From: Nelumbo lutea
Lineage: Eukaryota; Streptophyta; Magnoliopsida; Proteales; Nelumbonaceae
Reading direction: 5' to 3'
Length of the DNA stretch: 64,000 bases
NCBI GenBank assembly: GCA_022828595.1
Contig: JAKGHH010000005.1
Location: 54,927,655-54,991,654, forward strand
The position numbers and the translations under genes are program-made. Below, one piece after another: positions 33,561 through 46,086 of the stretch. The notes beneath the pieces are model-generated. The model did no database searches and was not told the origin of the DNA. It worked only from the letters and a program-made list of their open reading frames with translations. How positions within the stretch are numbered: position 1 is the stretch's first letter; every line of letters begins with the position of its first letter.

Positions 33561-35703
33561 TTCTGATATTGACATTTTCAAGAAAAAAAAAAAAAAAACA
33601 GAAGAACAAAAACACAAGCTTCAAAATGGTAAAACAGTTCCAATCTTCATCAACATAAGATGCATCATAAAACGGATAAAAGGGATACAAGAACAAAGTA
33701 AAAGAGATCGAAAGGTCAAATGTTTCAAGGAAAATAGTCGGTTCCAATTCGGCCAGTTCATATTTATTGGGGGCTAAGTTTGACTTATACCATTCCGTTC
33801 CAACTGGGACCCACAACAAGCTCCACATCATGATGATGGGTGGCATTCATTTGGCACATAGCAAGGAGAAAAGAATCCGACAGTCTACAACAGGACAACA
33901 CACCACTGAACGTTATTATTGATTTATTGCCCCATTTTTTCGGAATAGATCATCTTTCAACCTGAAACCCAACAAAATGGTCGGTCAAGATTGGACAAGC
34001 AAAGACTTTAATAAAAAGAATGCCAGATCCGACGATCGATCAGCTCCTGGAAAGGGCCACCAAATGATCATCAAAACAACAGGTGGGCCCCAAAACTCTG
34101 AGTCCCGTTCAGTTGCTCCGTACTTCCCCAACTGAAGTACTGAACTGAACTAAAACTGTGCGGTAATGAAATTAGGGGGGAGTACCACCACCACCATGAG
34201 TCATGACTCATGACCACCGTTTCTTTTCATTCTCCCTTCACTTTCGACTTTCCCTCTGAAGCTAACGGTCCCCAAATTAATAAGGGTACTCCACCGGAGC
34301 TTTATCCGAGGGTTTGAGATTGGGGTGCATTATAACAACAGTCGGCCCTAGGAGTACGAAGTTACCGTTGAAACGGAACATTCCGTCACGGCACAGAACA
34401 CGATGAATAAATCATTCTTTGTATGAGGAGTTTCTTCAATTTTGGGCCACTAAATAATGGGTCCCAGCCCAATCGTCAGCCCCGGAGGCCCAGACATGTC
34501 GCAGAAACGAGTCCGTAAACGGTACACGGTTCCAACTTCCGAGACGGTATGAACGCTATCAAAGATGAAGGATTGTACCGATGTAGATGGGGAATGTCCT
34601 AGATGTCCGTTAATGAGCTGATGGGCTGCGGCCCACGCACGCAGCGAGACAAAAGCTGACCTAGCTCACATGTCCTCCTTTATCGTGCGCGGCATCCGAT
34701 GCCTTAAACCACGCTAAACTGCGCCTGTCAGTTTCTACCGCAGGAATCTTGAGAGTTGTGTCCCTTTTGGGCCATCCACCTGATCTGGGGTTGCATGTTC
34801 TTTTACGCGGTCTTTGGTCCTCAACATGTACACGTGGCAAGTTATGGCTCAAGAATGCTTACTTCATGCACGGCCCACTGGAAGGTTATGTTTGTTTGCT
34901 AGTATTTAATGGTAAATTGAGTATGATTGCCACGTTCATGTGCAGTTGTATTGGGTTTTATAGCAATTGAAGATAGAAAGTATCAATTATTTGGGCTAAT
35001 GATACCCTCGTGCAATGCAGATAAGCAATTTACCCGTGTGTTGCCGATAAAGCTCTTTCCCTTCCACATCTCTTTTTAGTCAAATAACTTACGGAAAACC
35101 TATAAATATTTAAATTGTTAAATATTCCATTTTATGCACCAATGTTGACCTATGAATTGCTATCAATTTCGAATCGGCACCTACCCCCAATTATTTTGAG
35201 TCTAAAAATTCTGACCCTGCTGAATCGTCATTCTCCTACCAATTTATCATACAAAAATGCTGAAATCTTATTTATCTAAACAATTTTTTTTTATCTAAAA
35301 TACATTTACCGAGATAAATATATATATTTAAACAAGTAGAAACAACCGATGGTATAAATAAAATGATGATGCGGTGTGTGTTGTTTCTGCTGCCGTTTGA
35401 ACAAAAGACTCCGATTCAATTTGTGTTGCAGCCATAGAGGGAAAATGAAGATGAAATATGGGCTGGGCTGTGGGGCCTGTGTGTATGCGCCATGAAAGAA
35501 TATTTTGAGTGGACTAAAAGGAATTAGTTATGAATTTGGGTCCAATTGGTTATGATTCCATCCGTGTATTGGTGGACACAATAACTTCATGGAGACGTGT
35601 GATGCATATAGTCAATTCATTGCAAATGATTACAGTCATCCAATCGCCCCATTTTTTTCTTTTCTTTGTTACTACAACTCTCTGCAACAGGGAGATGGGT
35701 CAG
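33561..35703. other. Intergenic, no gene seen
   Basis: An A-rich run at 33582-33599 marks the truncation edge of the Tat fragment. The rest has moderate GC and short unsupported frames. No repeat partner was found. Confidence 0.4.
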
Positions 35704-35815
35704 TGATGGGATTCAGTCACTGCAAGGCCCGCTTGAACAACCATCATAGCTGTTTTCGATGCAATGCTGTTCGAACAGTGTTTGAACGGGCCTCGCAGTG
35801 ACTGAAGCCGATCTC
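35704..35815 (+). ncRNA. Candidate miRNA-like hairpin precursor
   Basis: A 112-base foldback. Segment 35712-35739 (TTCAGTCACTGC, AGGCCCG, TTGAACA) pairs with 35779-35806 (TGTTTGAA, CGGGCCT, GCAGTGACTGAA). There are only two mismatches (A35724 with C35794, C35732 with A35786) and two G-U pairs, and the lower stem is weaker. The loop is about 39 bases. Near-perfect arms of this length with a short loop resemble plant pre-miRNAs. The arm sequences match no conserved plant miRNA I can recall. A small MITE or chance inverted repeat is the alternative. The transcribed strand is not determined. Confidence 0.5.
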
Positions 35816-36189
35816 GATGGGTCATGGAGTCAATGATCATGGTTGCCTCTTCTCGATCACTTTTGGTTTGATGCTTAATTAGTGGAAGTTTTGGTGGCGT
35901 GGTGTCTCTGATTTGGTCCAGGTCCAGTTGCTTTGGTGCAACAAAGATACTTTTATAGTTTACAGCGAAAAAAGTACAAACAGATGGTATGCAACTATGC
36001 ATGCTAGTCCAACACCTTGATTCAACCATTTCGATGGATCCAAAATATGGAGAATTGTTTATTTTGGAAGCAGGTTTTATATGGTCTACTGTCGACAACT
36101 TTCTCTCAGACTCTTCTTCTCACTGTACCTTCTGCATAATATGAAACAAGAATTGTATTTGGATTTAATTCTATTTTTTGTTTGTTAAA

Positions 36190-36500
36190 CGTTGCTGCCA
36201 GATAGGATATTTCCTGGGGCAATAATAACAACTTATGTTTTGTATCATCTATTTTCAGCACTTGTATCCATTATAGGAAGTACATGTCACTGTCACATTA
36301 TGTTATCGTTGGTAGCAACAAGCTTCAAATTGAGAAAACGTCAAATTTGATGTTTCCCCATATCACACCTTCTCAATTTTTAAGACATGGTTTAGAGCAC
36401 CGTTTTTTATGGAAAAATGGTTCAAAACATGTTATTGTTTTCTGAAGCACCGTTTTTCAACGTGGTGCTGATGTGTCACCGCCATAATTACCAAGCACGC
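36190..36500 (+). repeat. Dispersed repeat of unknown class, copy 2
   Basis: Partner of 10660-11025. Shared blocks include GTCAAATTTG, CATATCACACCTTCTC, TTTTTAAGACATGGTTT, GTTTTCTGAAGCACC and a terminal GTGGTGCTGATGTGTCAC. No ORF or clear terminal repeat. Confidence 0.6.
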
Positions 36501-38009
36501 TAATACTAATATTTTGATGGTTTTGTCTACTTCCAATGAATACACCCAATCTTTGCCAATACACACTATTGGATTTTTTCTTTGGTTGAAAGCTAAAATT
36601 CATTTCACCTAGGCTCCGTTCATTTTTCGGTAAGTTATTGATTCGGGTAAAGTGTATTTACCCATGTTCTTTTATTTTTCAAGTAAATAAGATAATAATC
36701 ATTTTAGCCATAAAGATTCTATTATCAAAAGGGACAATTTTATCCCATCCAAGTGTTAACAACTTTCCCTTAAATGGAAAAATTAATTTATCCACGTAAG
36801 AGACGTGTATCACTTACTCAATATCATATCTTTTCTATATCACTTTTTTTCCACTAATTGCGATTCTCTATTAGACCACCTTCTTTGGGATTATGGACTT
36901 AGCCATGATATATGCAGAAATTGGTTGAGCCATCCGTTTAACCAAAGTTGTTCCATCTTCCATGTGCAATTCAGCTAGGATTATTAGATTGTTGTTTTAT
37001 ACTTTTATTCTGCACTTAGATTACCATCTTCTGAAAAGTTTCAATCTTTCTTTTTGCCAATTCATAGCTTGGTTCCGGGATATTATCCTCATTTCCACCC
37101 TTTTTTGCCATTTTTTTTTTTAATTTTTGTTGTGGATATTTATGCTGAAAATATTAACTGCTTACTCATATATGGTGATATCCCCTTTACCTCTTGCTGG
37201 CAAAGAGTACTGACAAAGGATTTCCATAGGTGGGCCCTGTAGTAAAAGTAAGGATGGTAATTCGTATTCTCGTGTCGTGTTAAGGTAGGGAAATTTAGAT
37301 CGGCATGAATATGAACATTTAATGGTGTCAAATTTTAAAACATGGATGAATAAAATTGTTCAATCCAATTATAAATAAAAAATAAATGGCATGTTTTACC
37401 TGAATTTGGAAAATAAAGATTTAATAATCATTATTTAAACAAATTCATAAAAGTCATTTAATAAAATCTTTACCTACTATGGTAATATTTCATCTAGATT
37501 TAATACTTGGAAGTTGGAACTTTGGATCATAAATAGATCATTTTCGAGTTAAATGAATCAATCTGAAATTAATTGGATTAATCATTGTGCTACAAATTTA
37601 ACACGAACAAGATTAAGATAAACTGAAATCCACTAATTTTATTTATGAGGAAGTCCCATGTTAAATATTGCCGCCACTACTAAAAAAGGAATCGTCCAAA
37701 TCTTCCATGCGGCATGCGCGTCAATTTAAGTGGGACCATTTCACCGTCAAGCTTTTGGGCTTTTGGCCCTATTTTATCGGATTTTGGAAGCTAGCCTTGG
37801 GCCCTGGCCCTTGTCACGTGAACCATTAAAAGCTCAAAACTCAAAAGAGAGGATAGTCCACTCCAGAGTCCAGACTAATAACAGGGAAGGCCTCTCCGTT
37901 TAGTCATCACTCAATAGTTGCTACTTACTTGGTACCTAATCGCAGGATCCTTTGCTTTTCTGGATCCCCAGATAGGAATGCAAAATTTGAACTGACGCAA
38001 CAGTCCTGC
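36501..38009. other. Intergenic and upstream region of the first membrane-protein gene
   Basis: AT-rich DNA. Around 37244-37620 there are motifs (TCGTGTCGTGTTAAGG ... TTAACACGAACAAG) typical of degraded dispersed plant repeats. No gene supported. Confidence 0.4.
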
Positions 38010-39045
38010 CCTTAAAACCCTGGAAGGTGGTCTACTTGTATTAAGAATCCAGCAACGGATCCAATTCATAGGTAATCCAGGGCCGCAGGGCCCAAAACCA
38101 AAAGCAAGCAGTCAAGAACCTTCAGTCTTCAGAAACGAAACCCCCACACAACTCAAAGTCTCGAACAAACATTTTGGGTTTTCCATCCATCTCTGGCTCT
38201 GCTCCACCTTTGTCTCTTCCCTACATCCACCCACCCACCCACCGCACTTATTGGGTGGGAAAGAAGAGGTGACTGACTGACTGGTGAGGGGCCAGCACCC
38301 AGCAGTCAGCAATGGCGGACTATGAACACCCGGCAGTCCCAAAAGAAACAGCGCTACAAGCTCTAAACACCATAATCCAGCTCCACTTCGAGAAAACCTT
38401 GGAGAAGAAACGGGCCGTCGATCTACAAAAGAAGGAGCTTTGGAAGTTCTTCCAGTTCTTCTTCCTCTTCCTGGGCCTCGTCTTCGTTGCCCTGGTCCAG
38501 TCCCACCGGCTACAGTGCCGCCACTGCTGGGTCCCCATCGGCCTCCTCACCATGGCCCATCTCATCTTCTACGTCTCCGTGGCTCAGACTCTCCGCTGCA
38601 TCAATGGCTTCAAGTACCAGCGGCGGTGCCACAAGCTCACGCTGGGGCTGGCGACGGAGAGGTTGAAACAGATCAAGATGAGGAGGAACAGCGAGCTGGC
38701 GGGCGAGACGGATGACTTCGAGATTCACTACCAGGAGCCTCCCGAGAGCTATTTTGGTAAGTTCAAGAGGAACTGGGCCATGCATTTCGGATTCCTGATC
38801 CTGATATACGGCTTCATGGTCTCTTCCTCTGTTGTCCTTCTCTGTTTCTGATCCAAACCCCACTTTCTTTATGAATGTTCTACACCGTCCCGGAATTGGA
38901 CTCCTCAACGTCGGAAGTGGTGGGGATGGTTGTGTCGCCGGTGTTTTATGTGTGTAATTTCTGTAACGCCAAAACTTCAGTCTACAGATTCCGCCGAGTG
39001 CCGTCTTTTACGGTTTCTTCACGGCATTTTAATTTTATTTCCTCC
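38010..39045 (+). repeat. Segmental duplication, copy 1
   Basis: Homology with 47150-48573 covers part of the 5' flank (CTGGAAGGT, CAACGGAT-CAA, TCATAGG), the whole CDS and the 3' flank (TCTACAC-GTC, GGAATTGGA, GTGTAATTTCTG, GCATTTTAATTTT). The spacing between corresponding starts is about 9.08 kb, in direct orientation. Confidence 0.85.
38312..38851 (+). CDS. Three-span membrane protein of unknown function, paralogue 1
   Basis: An intronless 179-residue protein. The N-terminal 45 residues are soluble and charged (ALNTIIQLHFEKTLEKK). Predicted membrane spans lie at about 46-63, 74-92 and 157-178. A cysteine-bearing RLQCRHCW segment links spans 1 and 2, and a basic stretch (KYQRRCHKLTLGLATERLKQ) with an acidic DDFEIHYQEPPESYFGKFKRN-type region precedes span 3. 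I recognise the type as a conserved plant protein without assigned function; no enzymatic motif is visible. The start is fixed by agreement with paralogue 2. The ORF is GC-rich against AT-rich surroundings. Confidence 0.9.
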   Translation: MADYEHPAVPKETALQALNTIIQLHFEKTLEKKRAVDLQKKELWKFFQFFFLFLGLVFVALVQSHRLQCRHCWVPIGLLTMAHLIFYVSVAQTLRCINGFKYQRRCHKLTLGLATERLKQIKMRRNSELAGETDDFEIHYQEPPESYFGKFKRNWAMHFGFLILIYGFMVSSSVVLLCF

Positions 39046-40030
39046 ATTTCATGGATTCTCTTAATCTCGTCCAATTCCATGAAAATCTGTACTGCTGAGA
39101 GAAATTCGGAAAAAGATAACTTTGATTATTAATCCATTTGAAATTTGGAAGTAAGTTCATTGTTCATAGTTAATACGCTCAGGAGCTGGAACTGACAAGG
39201 ATTCACGAAGTACTAAACGATTTATTTATTTGTTTGTATGCATTTTTAAAGGGAAGCGATTTGGATTCTGAACACACCCCATTTATGATAAGCGGAGCAC
39301 ATCCCTCCGTTGTTTGCAACGATGAAAGTCAAAACATGGATGCGTCCAAATCACTCCCCTTAATTGGACCGAAGCAATGAAACTCCGTTGTTCCCCAGTC
39401 CCCACTGCTACTTCTTCTGCCAATGACTGGTTTACCAGAGAAGAAAGGTGCAATGAATGTGGGGGTTTGTGCAGAGACTCATTATGGCTTGCACAGTAGT
39501 AGGACTCCATTAATAAACCCAGAGAATCGTCTTATCATCAGTTGAACCAATTATATAACATTTTGATCATCCGACAAAGTGATGGCACTGCCTTATGGGT
39601 ACCCATCTCTTAAATTATGAGTCTTTTGTTTTTTTTTTCCTTTTTGAATAAAACTGCTTTAATAAAAGAAAGAAACTGAAACCAACACACCCAGACCAGT
39701 CCCCAGCAGTAGAAAGAGACCTTCCGGTTTCAACAAGCTTGATGCTTTGGAAAAGAAAGATGAATGCATGTAATGGTGACAGATGGCCTTGACTTGTCTG
39801 ATCCCTTTGCTTCATTACAATTGAATTTATCTTCATGATATCACATGGAGGAGGTAGCCAACAAAAGAAAGAGGATTTGATCTCATTTGTCACCAAGGGG
39901 ATCTTTTTCTTTTTCAAAGTATAATCCTTCTGCCCTTCACAATGAAATTGTTGGCCTCTGTCAATGTATAGATTTGAGGATGAATTAAACTATCATGATG
40001 TTTGAATGGGTTAGCTTGTATTTTTAAAAG
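38852..40030. other. 3' flank and intergenic DNA
   Basis: Up to about 39045 it is homologous to the 3' flank of paralogue 2. Beyond that it is AT-rich with unsupported short frames. Confidence 0.45.
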
Positions 40031-40796
40031 GGATCATTTACTAGAAGTCTACAACGCCTCTTATAGTTTTACAGATCTATAGTTTTTATTTTACTAAAAC
40101 ACTTTTATAATTTCACCAATTTTATATATGTATGATTTTGTGACCATTTATTAAAAAAACGTTCCACATCAGTGCCACATAGGCATTAGTGTTTATTGTA
40201 TATGAAATCACTGTTTAGTTTCACTATTTATCAAATAAACACTAAAAAACTGAAACTTTTTTATTTATGTGCATGAATAATTTGAGGAAACGTCAAATGC
40301 CGATAAAGTGCACTTTTTATGAGGTGGAAAACAACTTTATGGGGTGTTACTTGAAACACCCATAAAACATGCAACCAAATAGAAAAAGCGAAAAACGTTT
40401 AAAGTAGCATTTTTCAGATAAACATTTATATAAAAAAACACCTCTGAGGAAATTCCCACTTAACCAAATAGATGCGAATCATTTTACATGATTGTTTATT
40501 CCAAAAGTACCCCTACTACCACGTACTTATAGAAAATAAAATTGACGAAATATATTCAAAGAGTGGTTGATGCTCGTGTCTTATGAGGGACAAAAAAAAA
40601 AATTTATTTTACTTTCTTTTGACTAAATTGATTCAAATGGACATTAAAGTCAAAACAGTTATTTTGCAATGTCATCTAATAAAAAGTGGATTAAGTAAAT
40701 TAATTACAAACTATAGGGGTGTTTTAATAAAATGCAAATTATATGATAATTTTTAATAAATTCATCAAAATATAGGGGTGCTTTAGTAAATGACTA
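40031..40796. mobile_element. Long-TIR foldback (Mutator-like) element
   Basis: 766 bp. The left arm (GGATCATTTACTAGAAG...) and the reverse complement of the right arm (TAGTCATTTACTAAAG...) pair imperfectly for about 90 bases, both continuing into TTTTA(C/T)TAAAACAC. The 9-bp duplication TTTTAAAAG flanks it (40022-40030 and 40797-40805). The middle, about 40180-40480, resembles a further nested repeat. No coding capacity. Confidence 0.78.
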
Positions 40797-40805
40797 TTTT
40801 AAAAG

Positions 40806-43216
40806 CCTACTCTTTTTTCCCATTATTTCTTGCTATATTTAACTTCCCACTTCTCAAATTTGGGGCCCTGCCATAAAAGCTCCATACCTAGCCATAAAAG
40901 CTCCATAAATTAATAATCCATATCTGACGGTGATGTTTTATTGTGCAGTGATTTGGCAATTGCATTTACCTGTTACAAAAATATCAACTAGTTAACCAAG
41001 AATTGGAAGTGGTCCCTGTTATTGCTTGTCAAATTTAGGCTCGCAAACAAAAGGGTCTGTTAAATAGGTAATTACTGGACAATATGTTTGAAAAAGAGTA
41101 TTAGTTGAGATGAATGAATGGCAAGACTGGATAGCTTTGGATCTCTTGCCCACAAACTCTTTTCACATCTCCATCTATGAGGTGTGCATTGAGAGAATCT
41201 CTCCCTTATCATTCAGTAAGAGGAATTCAGATCTTCTAATCACATGTCATAGCAGTTGTACATTAGAAATATATTCTCATGAATGATAACATGCAAATAT
41301 GAAAGATATTCTCAATATAGAATTATAGTGAGGCATGGGTAAGATATTCAAACTCCACCGAGAAAGGTTGCAAATACGTGGTGATAGTGTATTGTGGGTG
41401 GGAATGTGGGAAGAGATTGTGGGTAAAAAATCGTTAGTGAAGACTGGAAGGGACAGGATAGGAAATGAAAGCATTAGAAGGGAAAAGTTGAAGAAGAGTT
41501 GGTTGACTGAGATGGTTTGATCATTTGCATAGACATCAATGAAATTGTACATAAGTCTCTGAAAAAGTAAGGTAAGATCAAATAAAATATCATTATTTGA
41601 TAGAAGACATGGCTTTTGGTAGAACCAGAAAGGTGGGAAAAGATTTCTCTAACTGACACAAACACTTGGGATTATGATGAATAACGCCTTATACATGTTT
41701 TAGAGCATCAACAATCGTAAAATTTAATTGAGAAATAGAGCTGAACCACGTAAATCAGTATGTATTTTGTGCCTCTTATTCTTCTTGTGTTTTGATATCT
41801 TTATGAGTTTGTTATTGTTCCGTTTCTTAACGATAAAGTAATGCTAACGATTGCATTTATATCTATATATTGAAACTGGGCCTGCCATGTCAGCATGTCT
41901 TTCATTTATTGTTTACCATTTATCTATTTTGTGTTTTTTTTTAAATTGAACAAAATAATTCAACTAGCTAATCAACTTTAAATCTTAAAGACATCTTTCC
42001 TCATTAACTTGCCATTAATTCTCTCTTTTCTTTCTCGTTAAGTCTTTTGATTATCTCTCTTCATAAAAAAAAAGGATTATCTTTCCTTATTAGTCATTCC
42101 ATTAACTCTCTCTCCTCTAATAACTTACTCTATTAATGCTTTGTTTCATATTTTTATTTTTTATTTTATTCTCTCATCTCTCCTTATTAATCTAATAAAC
42201 CAAAAGTAATTTTCTTAGGGGTGATCATTTTAGTCTAGTCTATAGGCTCACAAATTTCAAGACTAGTTTGGGCCCAATCCAGCCCATAAACAAATAACAA
42301 TTTAAAAATTATTTAGTAAAAATGTCATAAATAGTTAAATCACCTAAAAAGATGAGAGAGAGAATATGATAGGTCCTACCCCTTCCATCATTAACCTATT
42401 TTAGCATATTTCTATAGGCCTTTTCCATTATTAGCTTATTGTATTTCAAAGAGAAAGAAGTTTACTCTCATCCAAATTCCATTTATTTGTTTCACATTGA
42501 AATTCTATTTAATTGGTTAATTGCCAAAGATTATAATTTGAACCAAGTAACTAAAATTATTAAATTTAATAAAAATATTAAGTTTTAGCAACTCTAACAA
42601 CTATTAATAATTAAGAATTTTAATTATTTTTAAAAATAATTAATATTAATAGAATAATTAAAATTAATAATAAAAAGTAAAAATCTTATTAAAAGTAATA
42701 AAATAAATCATTTGTGTTCCTTATAAAAATTAATTAAAATAATAAAACAAATAATGCAGCAATTAGAAATGTCATAAGACTCCATCTCCTTAGGGATGAT
42801 TATTTATAATTTAGCCTAACCTTGTTAGACCTACACATTTTTTAGATCAAGTTACTATTTTCTTCTGAGCTAGGTCTAGCTCAGATCTGCACCAAGCCCA
42901 TACATAATGTAGACAATAGGGTTGTAAATGGATCGGATTTAGATAAGATCATCCAATTACATATGCATCTGCATTTGATTATGAAATCTCTAAATCCGCA
43001 TTTGCATCCAATTATTAGGTCAAGTTTGGGTTTAATTCACTACTATCTTATTGTGTTTAAAATGATCAAAAAAATTAAAAAAGTTTAAAAATTTTATTTT
43101 TTAAATATATATGTATACAAAAATATTAAATTTATCAATTATAAACTTTATATAATTATACATAATATCTATATAAATAAATAGTTATACTATATATACA
43201 TAAAATAATAATTTTT
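40806..43216. other. AT-rich intergenic DNA with repeat debris
   Basis: Contains GGGTTGTAAATGGATCGGAT (42919-42938) and GTTTGGGCCCAATCCAGCCC (42266-42285) motifs typical of degraded plant repeats. No gene supported. Confidence 0.4.
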
Positions 43217-43470
43217 TATTAGACTCAGATCTAGCTGCCAAAAGACGTTGCACCGAAAAGACGTGCGAAGCCCATTTTTGACGATTTTTGGAGTTTTTCG
43301 TTTTTCTTTTCAACTCGTGTTCACACGAAAAGACATGTAGAAAGACATGTCTTAACCAAATGGTCTTCAACCTGTAACAATCTAAATGCAAAAGCTCACT
43401 ACGTCTTTTGATTGTTAGCGCTTCCGGAATATCTTTCGAAAAAGACTTTCCAAATGGCCCCTAACTTTAT
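43217..43470. repeat. Dispersed repeat, copy 2
   Basis: Shares ordered blocks with 29240-29670 (GAAGCCCATTTTTG, GACATG-AGAAAGACATG, GCAAAAGCTCACTA, GTCTTTTGATTGTTAG, TTTCCAAATGGCCCC end). The left part of the copy at 29.1 kb is missing here. It lacks the 151-bp MITE. Confidence 0.6.
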
Positions 43471-43640
43471 CCTCACTATTTACATATTGTCTTAGACCAC
43501 CCCTAATGCTTCTAATAATTGCCATCATGGTGGAATTGTAATGGGAATGACGAAATGTCCCTTTTGCCCTTTACTATTTGTCAAATTTTCAAAAGTTTTC
43601 CCTCCACCAAGAGAACAGAATCGAAAATCGGAAAGAATTA

Positions 43641-43812
43641 AGGAGGCTAAGCTCCTAGACCTCGCAAGTGTTGGTGACCCCCTTTTTCAGTCTTGGGCTG
43701 AGGACGCTCGTTGAAGAACACAATCTGAGGAGGCTAATGCTCGCAGACCTCACAAGTGTTGGCGACCCCCTTTTCAGTCCTGTGCTGAGGACTCTTGTTT
43801 AAGAACACAACC
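43641..43812 (+). repeat. 87-bp tandem duplication
   Basis: AGGAGGCTAA starts both units (43641 and 43728). Each then carries AGACCTC-CAAGTGTTGG, GACCCCC, CAGTC and GCTGAGGAC in order. Origin unknown; no ORF spans both units. Confidence 0.8.
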
Positions 43813-44305
43813 CGTGTGTTGTTGATAATGTAGGTCTGAACACAGCTACTCTTGATAAGCAGCATGTAGACTCATCATGCCTAATGTGGCAACCATCTGT
43901 TGGGTTGCATTGTCACAGGGGATGAAATATCTGACTGAGGCAACCATCTGCATCGTCTTCTGCTTTGGTGGAATTAACAACACACCTCGACTTCTTCAAG
44001 GAACAGCTCCACAATCTTGATTTGAACCATGGGGCAGCATCTCCAAACTCTATACAAGCCATTCTCCCCTTCATGGAATTAACAGTTTGAGGTAATGATA
44101 CTCAATTTGAAAGGGGAGCTAATAGAGGATCTCTGCCCGACAGTCTTGCCTTCAGTATATTTATGAAAATCAGAAGATTGACCCAGATTGATCTAGATAT
44201 TTGAATCGCTAGGAAAGATAATTAATAAAGAGAGAAGATGGATCCAGATTGATCAGAAGATGGATCAACCCGATCAGATTGATTCAGAAAGTTTTAAACA
44301 TTAAT

Positions 44306-44367
<62 letters not shown>

Positions 44368-46086
44368 AGAATCTCTCTATGAGAGGTTTCTGCAACAACG
44401 AAACCCATGAGGATGCTGGGGTTTGGAACGGTGCACATCTTTATGTGCCTTGAATGTCCTGGCAAGCACCGCGGTCTCAGTGTTCACCGACTGCTGCTGC
44501 AACTGGAGATCGGTGCAGCTTGATACTCACATTTACTGTTTCTGCTACCACTCGTACCAGTCCAGATGCAGAGGTTTAATTTGAACGCAGTTCTTCACTC
44601 CACAGGTTTAGATCATTGACGACATAGGAAAAGCCGATGCAGATTTTGAATAAAATTTGATGAAAAAAAAGAAAAGAGAAACAGAGAGAAGAGACAACAC
44701 TTCGATCTCAGTCATGGTAAGCTACAGATCAGAGCGTTGTCGATACTCTAGCTTGGGTCATTGGAGGAATGGAGTAGGTGCTGAATCGGAGGGTGGATGA
44801 AGGTGATGGTGGTTGTCTTCTGCAAGAGGGAGATCAGAGCCACCGCGTTCTGATCCTCATCGACGGAGTGGATGGAGAGATAGAGATACAGGGAGGGAGA
44901 AGATAACAGACGAGAGATGCATTGGTCCTTGTTACAGCCGGGGGTAACAGTCCCGCTCACAGGCGGTGATTCCTACCCGGATTACAAAAGTGGAACGAAG
45001 GGCAGTATTGGATTTTAAAAAAAAATTACGTCACGTGGTATTAATGTGTAGGTATTTTTGACAGAACATTAACGGATACTAACAGGGGTAGAGCTGGTAA
45101 ATTGTTAGAAATAGTAGGAGTGGTTTATAACAATTTAAACGGTTCAATTTGTCAATTACAATAGAGATAATTTAAGAAAATTTCCCTTTATTTTATTCTA
45201 TTTAATTTTTTTTGTTCATTAGATTACATAATGGCGAAAACCATCTCTCATAGCTTCTTTTACTTCAATATTAATAATTTTTATCTAAAATAGAATAAAA
45301 CCCTAAAAAATAATGCATCTTCTTTTGGTTTCGTCTAATTATGAATGTTACATAACTCTTACGGGTGCAACTTGGGGGGTTGGGTCAAATTGGGCATCAA
45401 CCAAAGCTCCACTCGAAAGTCTTAAACCTTGATATTATGCTTAGATTAATTTAATTTTGATTAGAAAAGTTAATCTATAGATTAATTTAATTATGATTAC
45501 AACCTAATTTTATATATTTACTAATATTTAAGTAATATTTACAAAAAGTTGTAATATTTAATCATTAATAAAGTAAAAGGAATAAAATAGAACACTAATA
45601 GATATATAAAAAAAATAATTATTTTATGAAGTAATCCAAATTATAAAATTATTTTTGTAACAAATTATTAAAATAAAGATTAATTATTTTAAGCAACATT
45701 GCATTCCTTCTTTATGATAGTTATCAATTTCTGTTATTTCACTTTCCTTTGACAAATCCCATGCATCATACAAGTCCCTACAAGTTTACTAATATTTGTG
45801 GGCTATTTACATGGAATTTGATAAAAATACCTCAAAAGAAGAAAAGCTATTTTTAGAGCAAAACTGCTTTTTTTTTCTTCACTAGCAATGAGAATGGTCA
45901 ATAGTATTTTCATTATTTTATTGGGCTATTAATGTAATGTCGAGTCTCTTATTGGTTTTCATTAATCTCCTACTTGGTCTTCTCTGAACAAGAAGAAATA
46001 CACGAGACAAAACTTTAATCTAAACTAATAGTGAAAATTATGATTTACACTCTACCTCACAAATTTTTATTTTTTATTTTTATTTT
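43813..46086. other. Intergenic DNA with a (GA)28 microsatellite
   Basis: Mostly moderate GC to 44990, then AT-rich. (GA)28 spans 44309-44364. Text-like similarity to coding DNA around 43870-44900 could be a decayed gene, but no domain is readable. Confidence 0.4.

Noticed and set aside
35700..36098. 132-codon minus-strand open frame
   Set aside because: It overlaps the hairpin, has no recognisable domain, and the inverted repeat explains part of its openness.
38510..38908. 132-codon minus-strand frame over paralogue 1
   Set aside because: Antisense shadow of a GC-rich coding region; a similar shadow covers paralogue 2.
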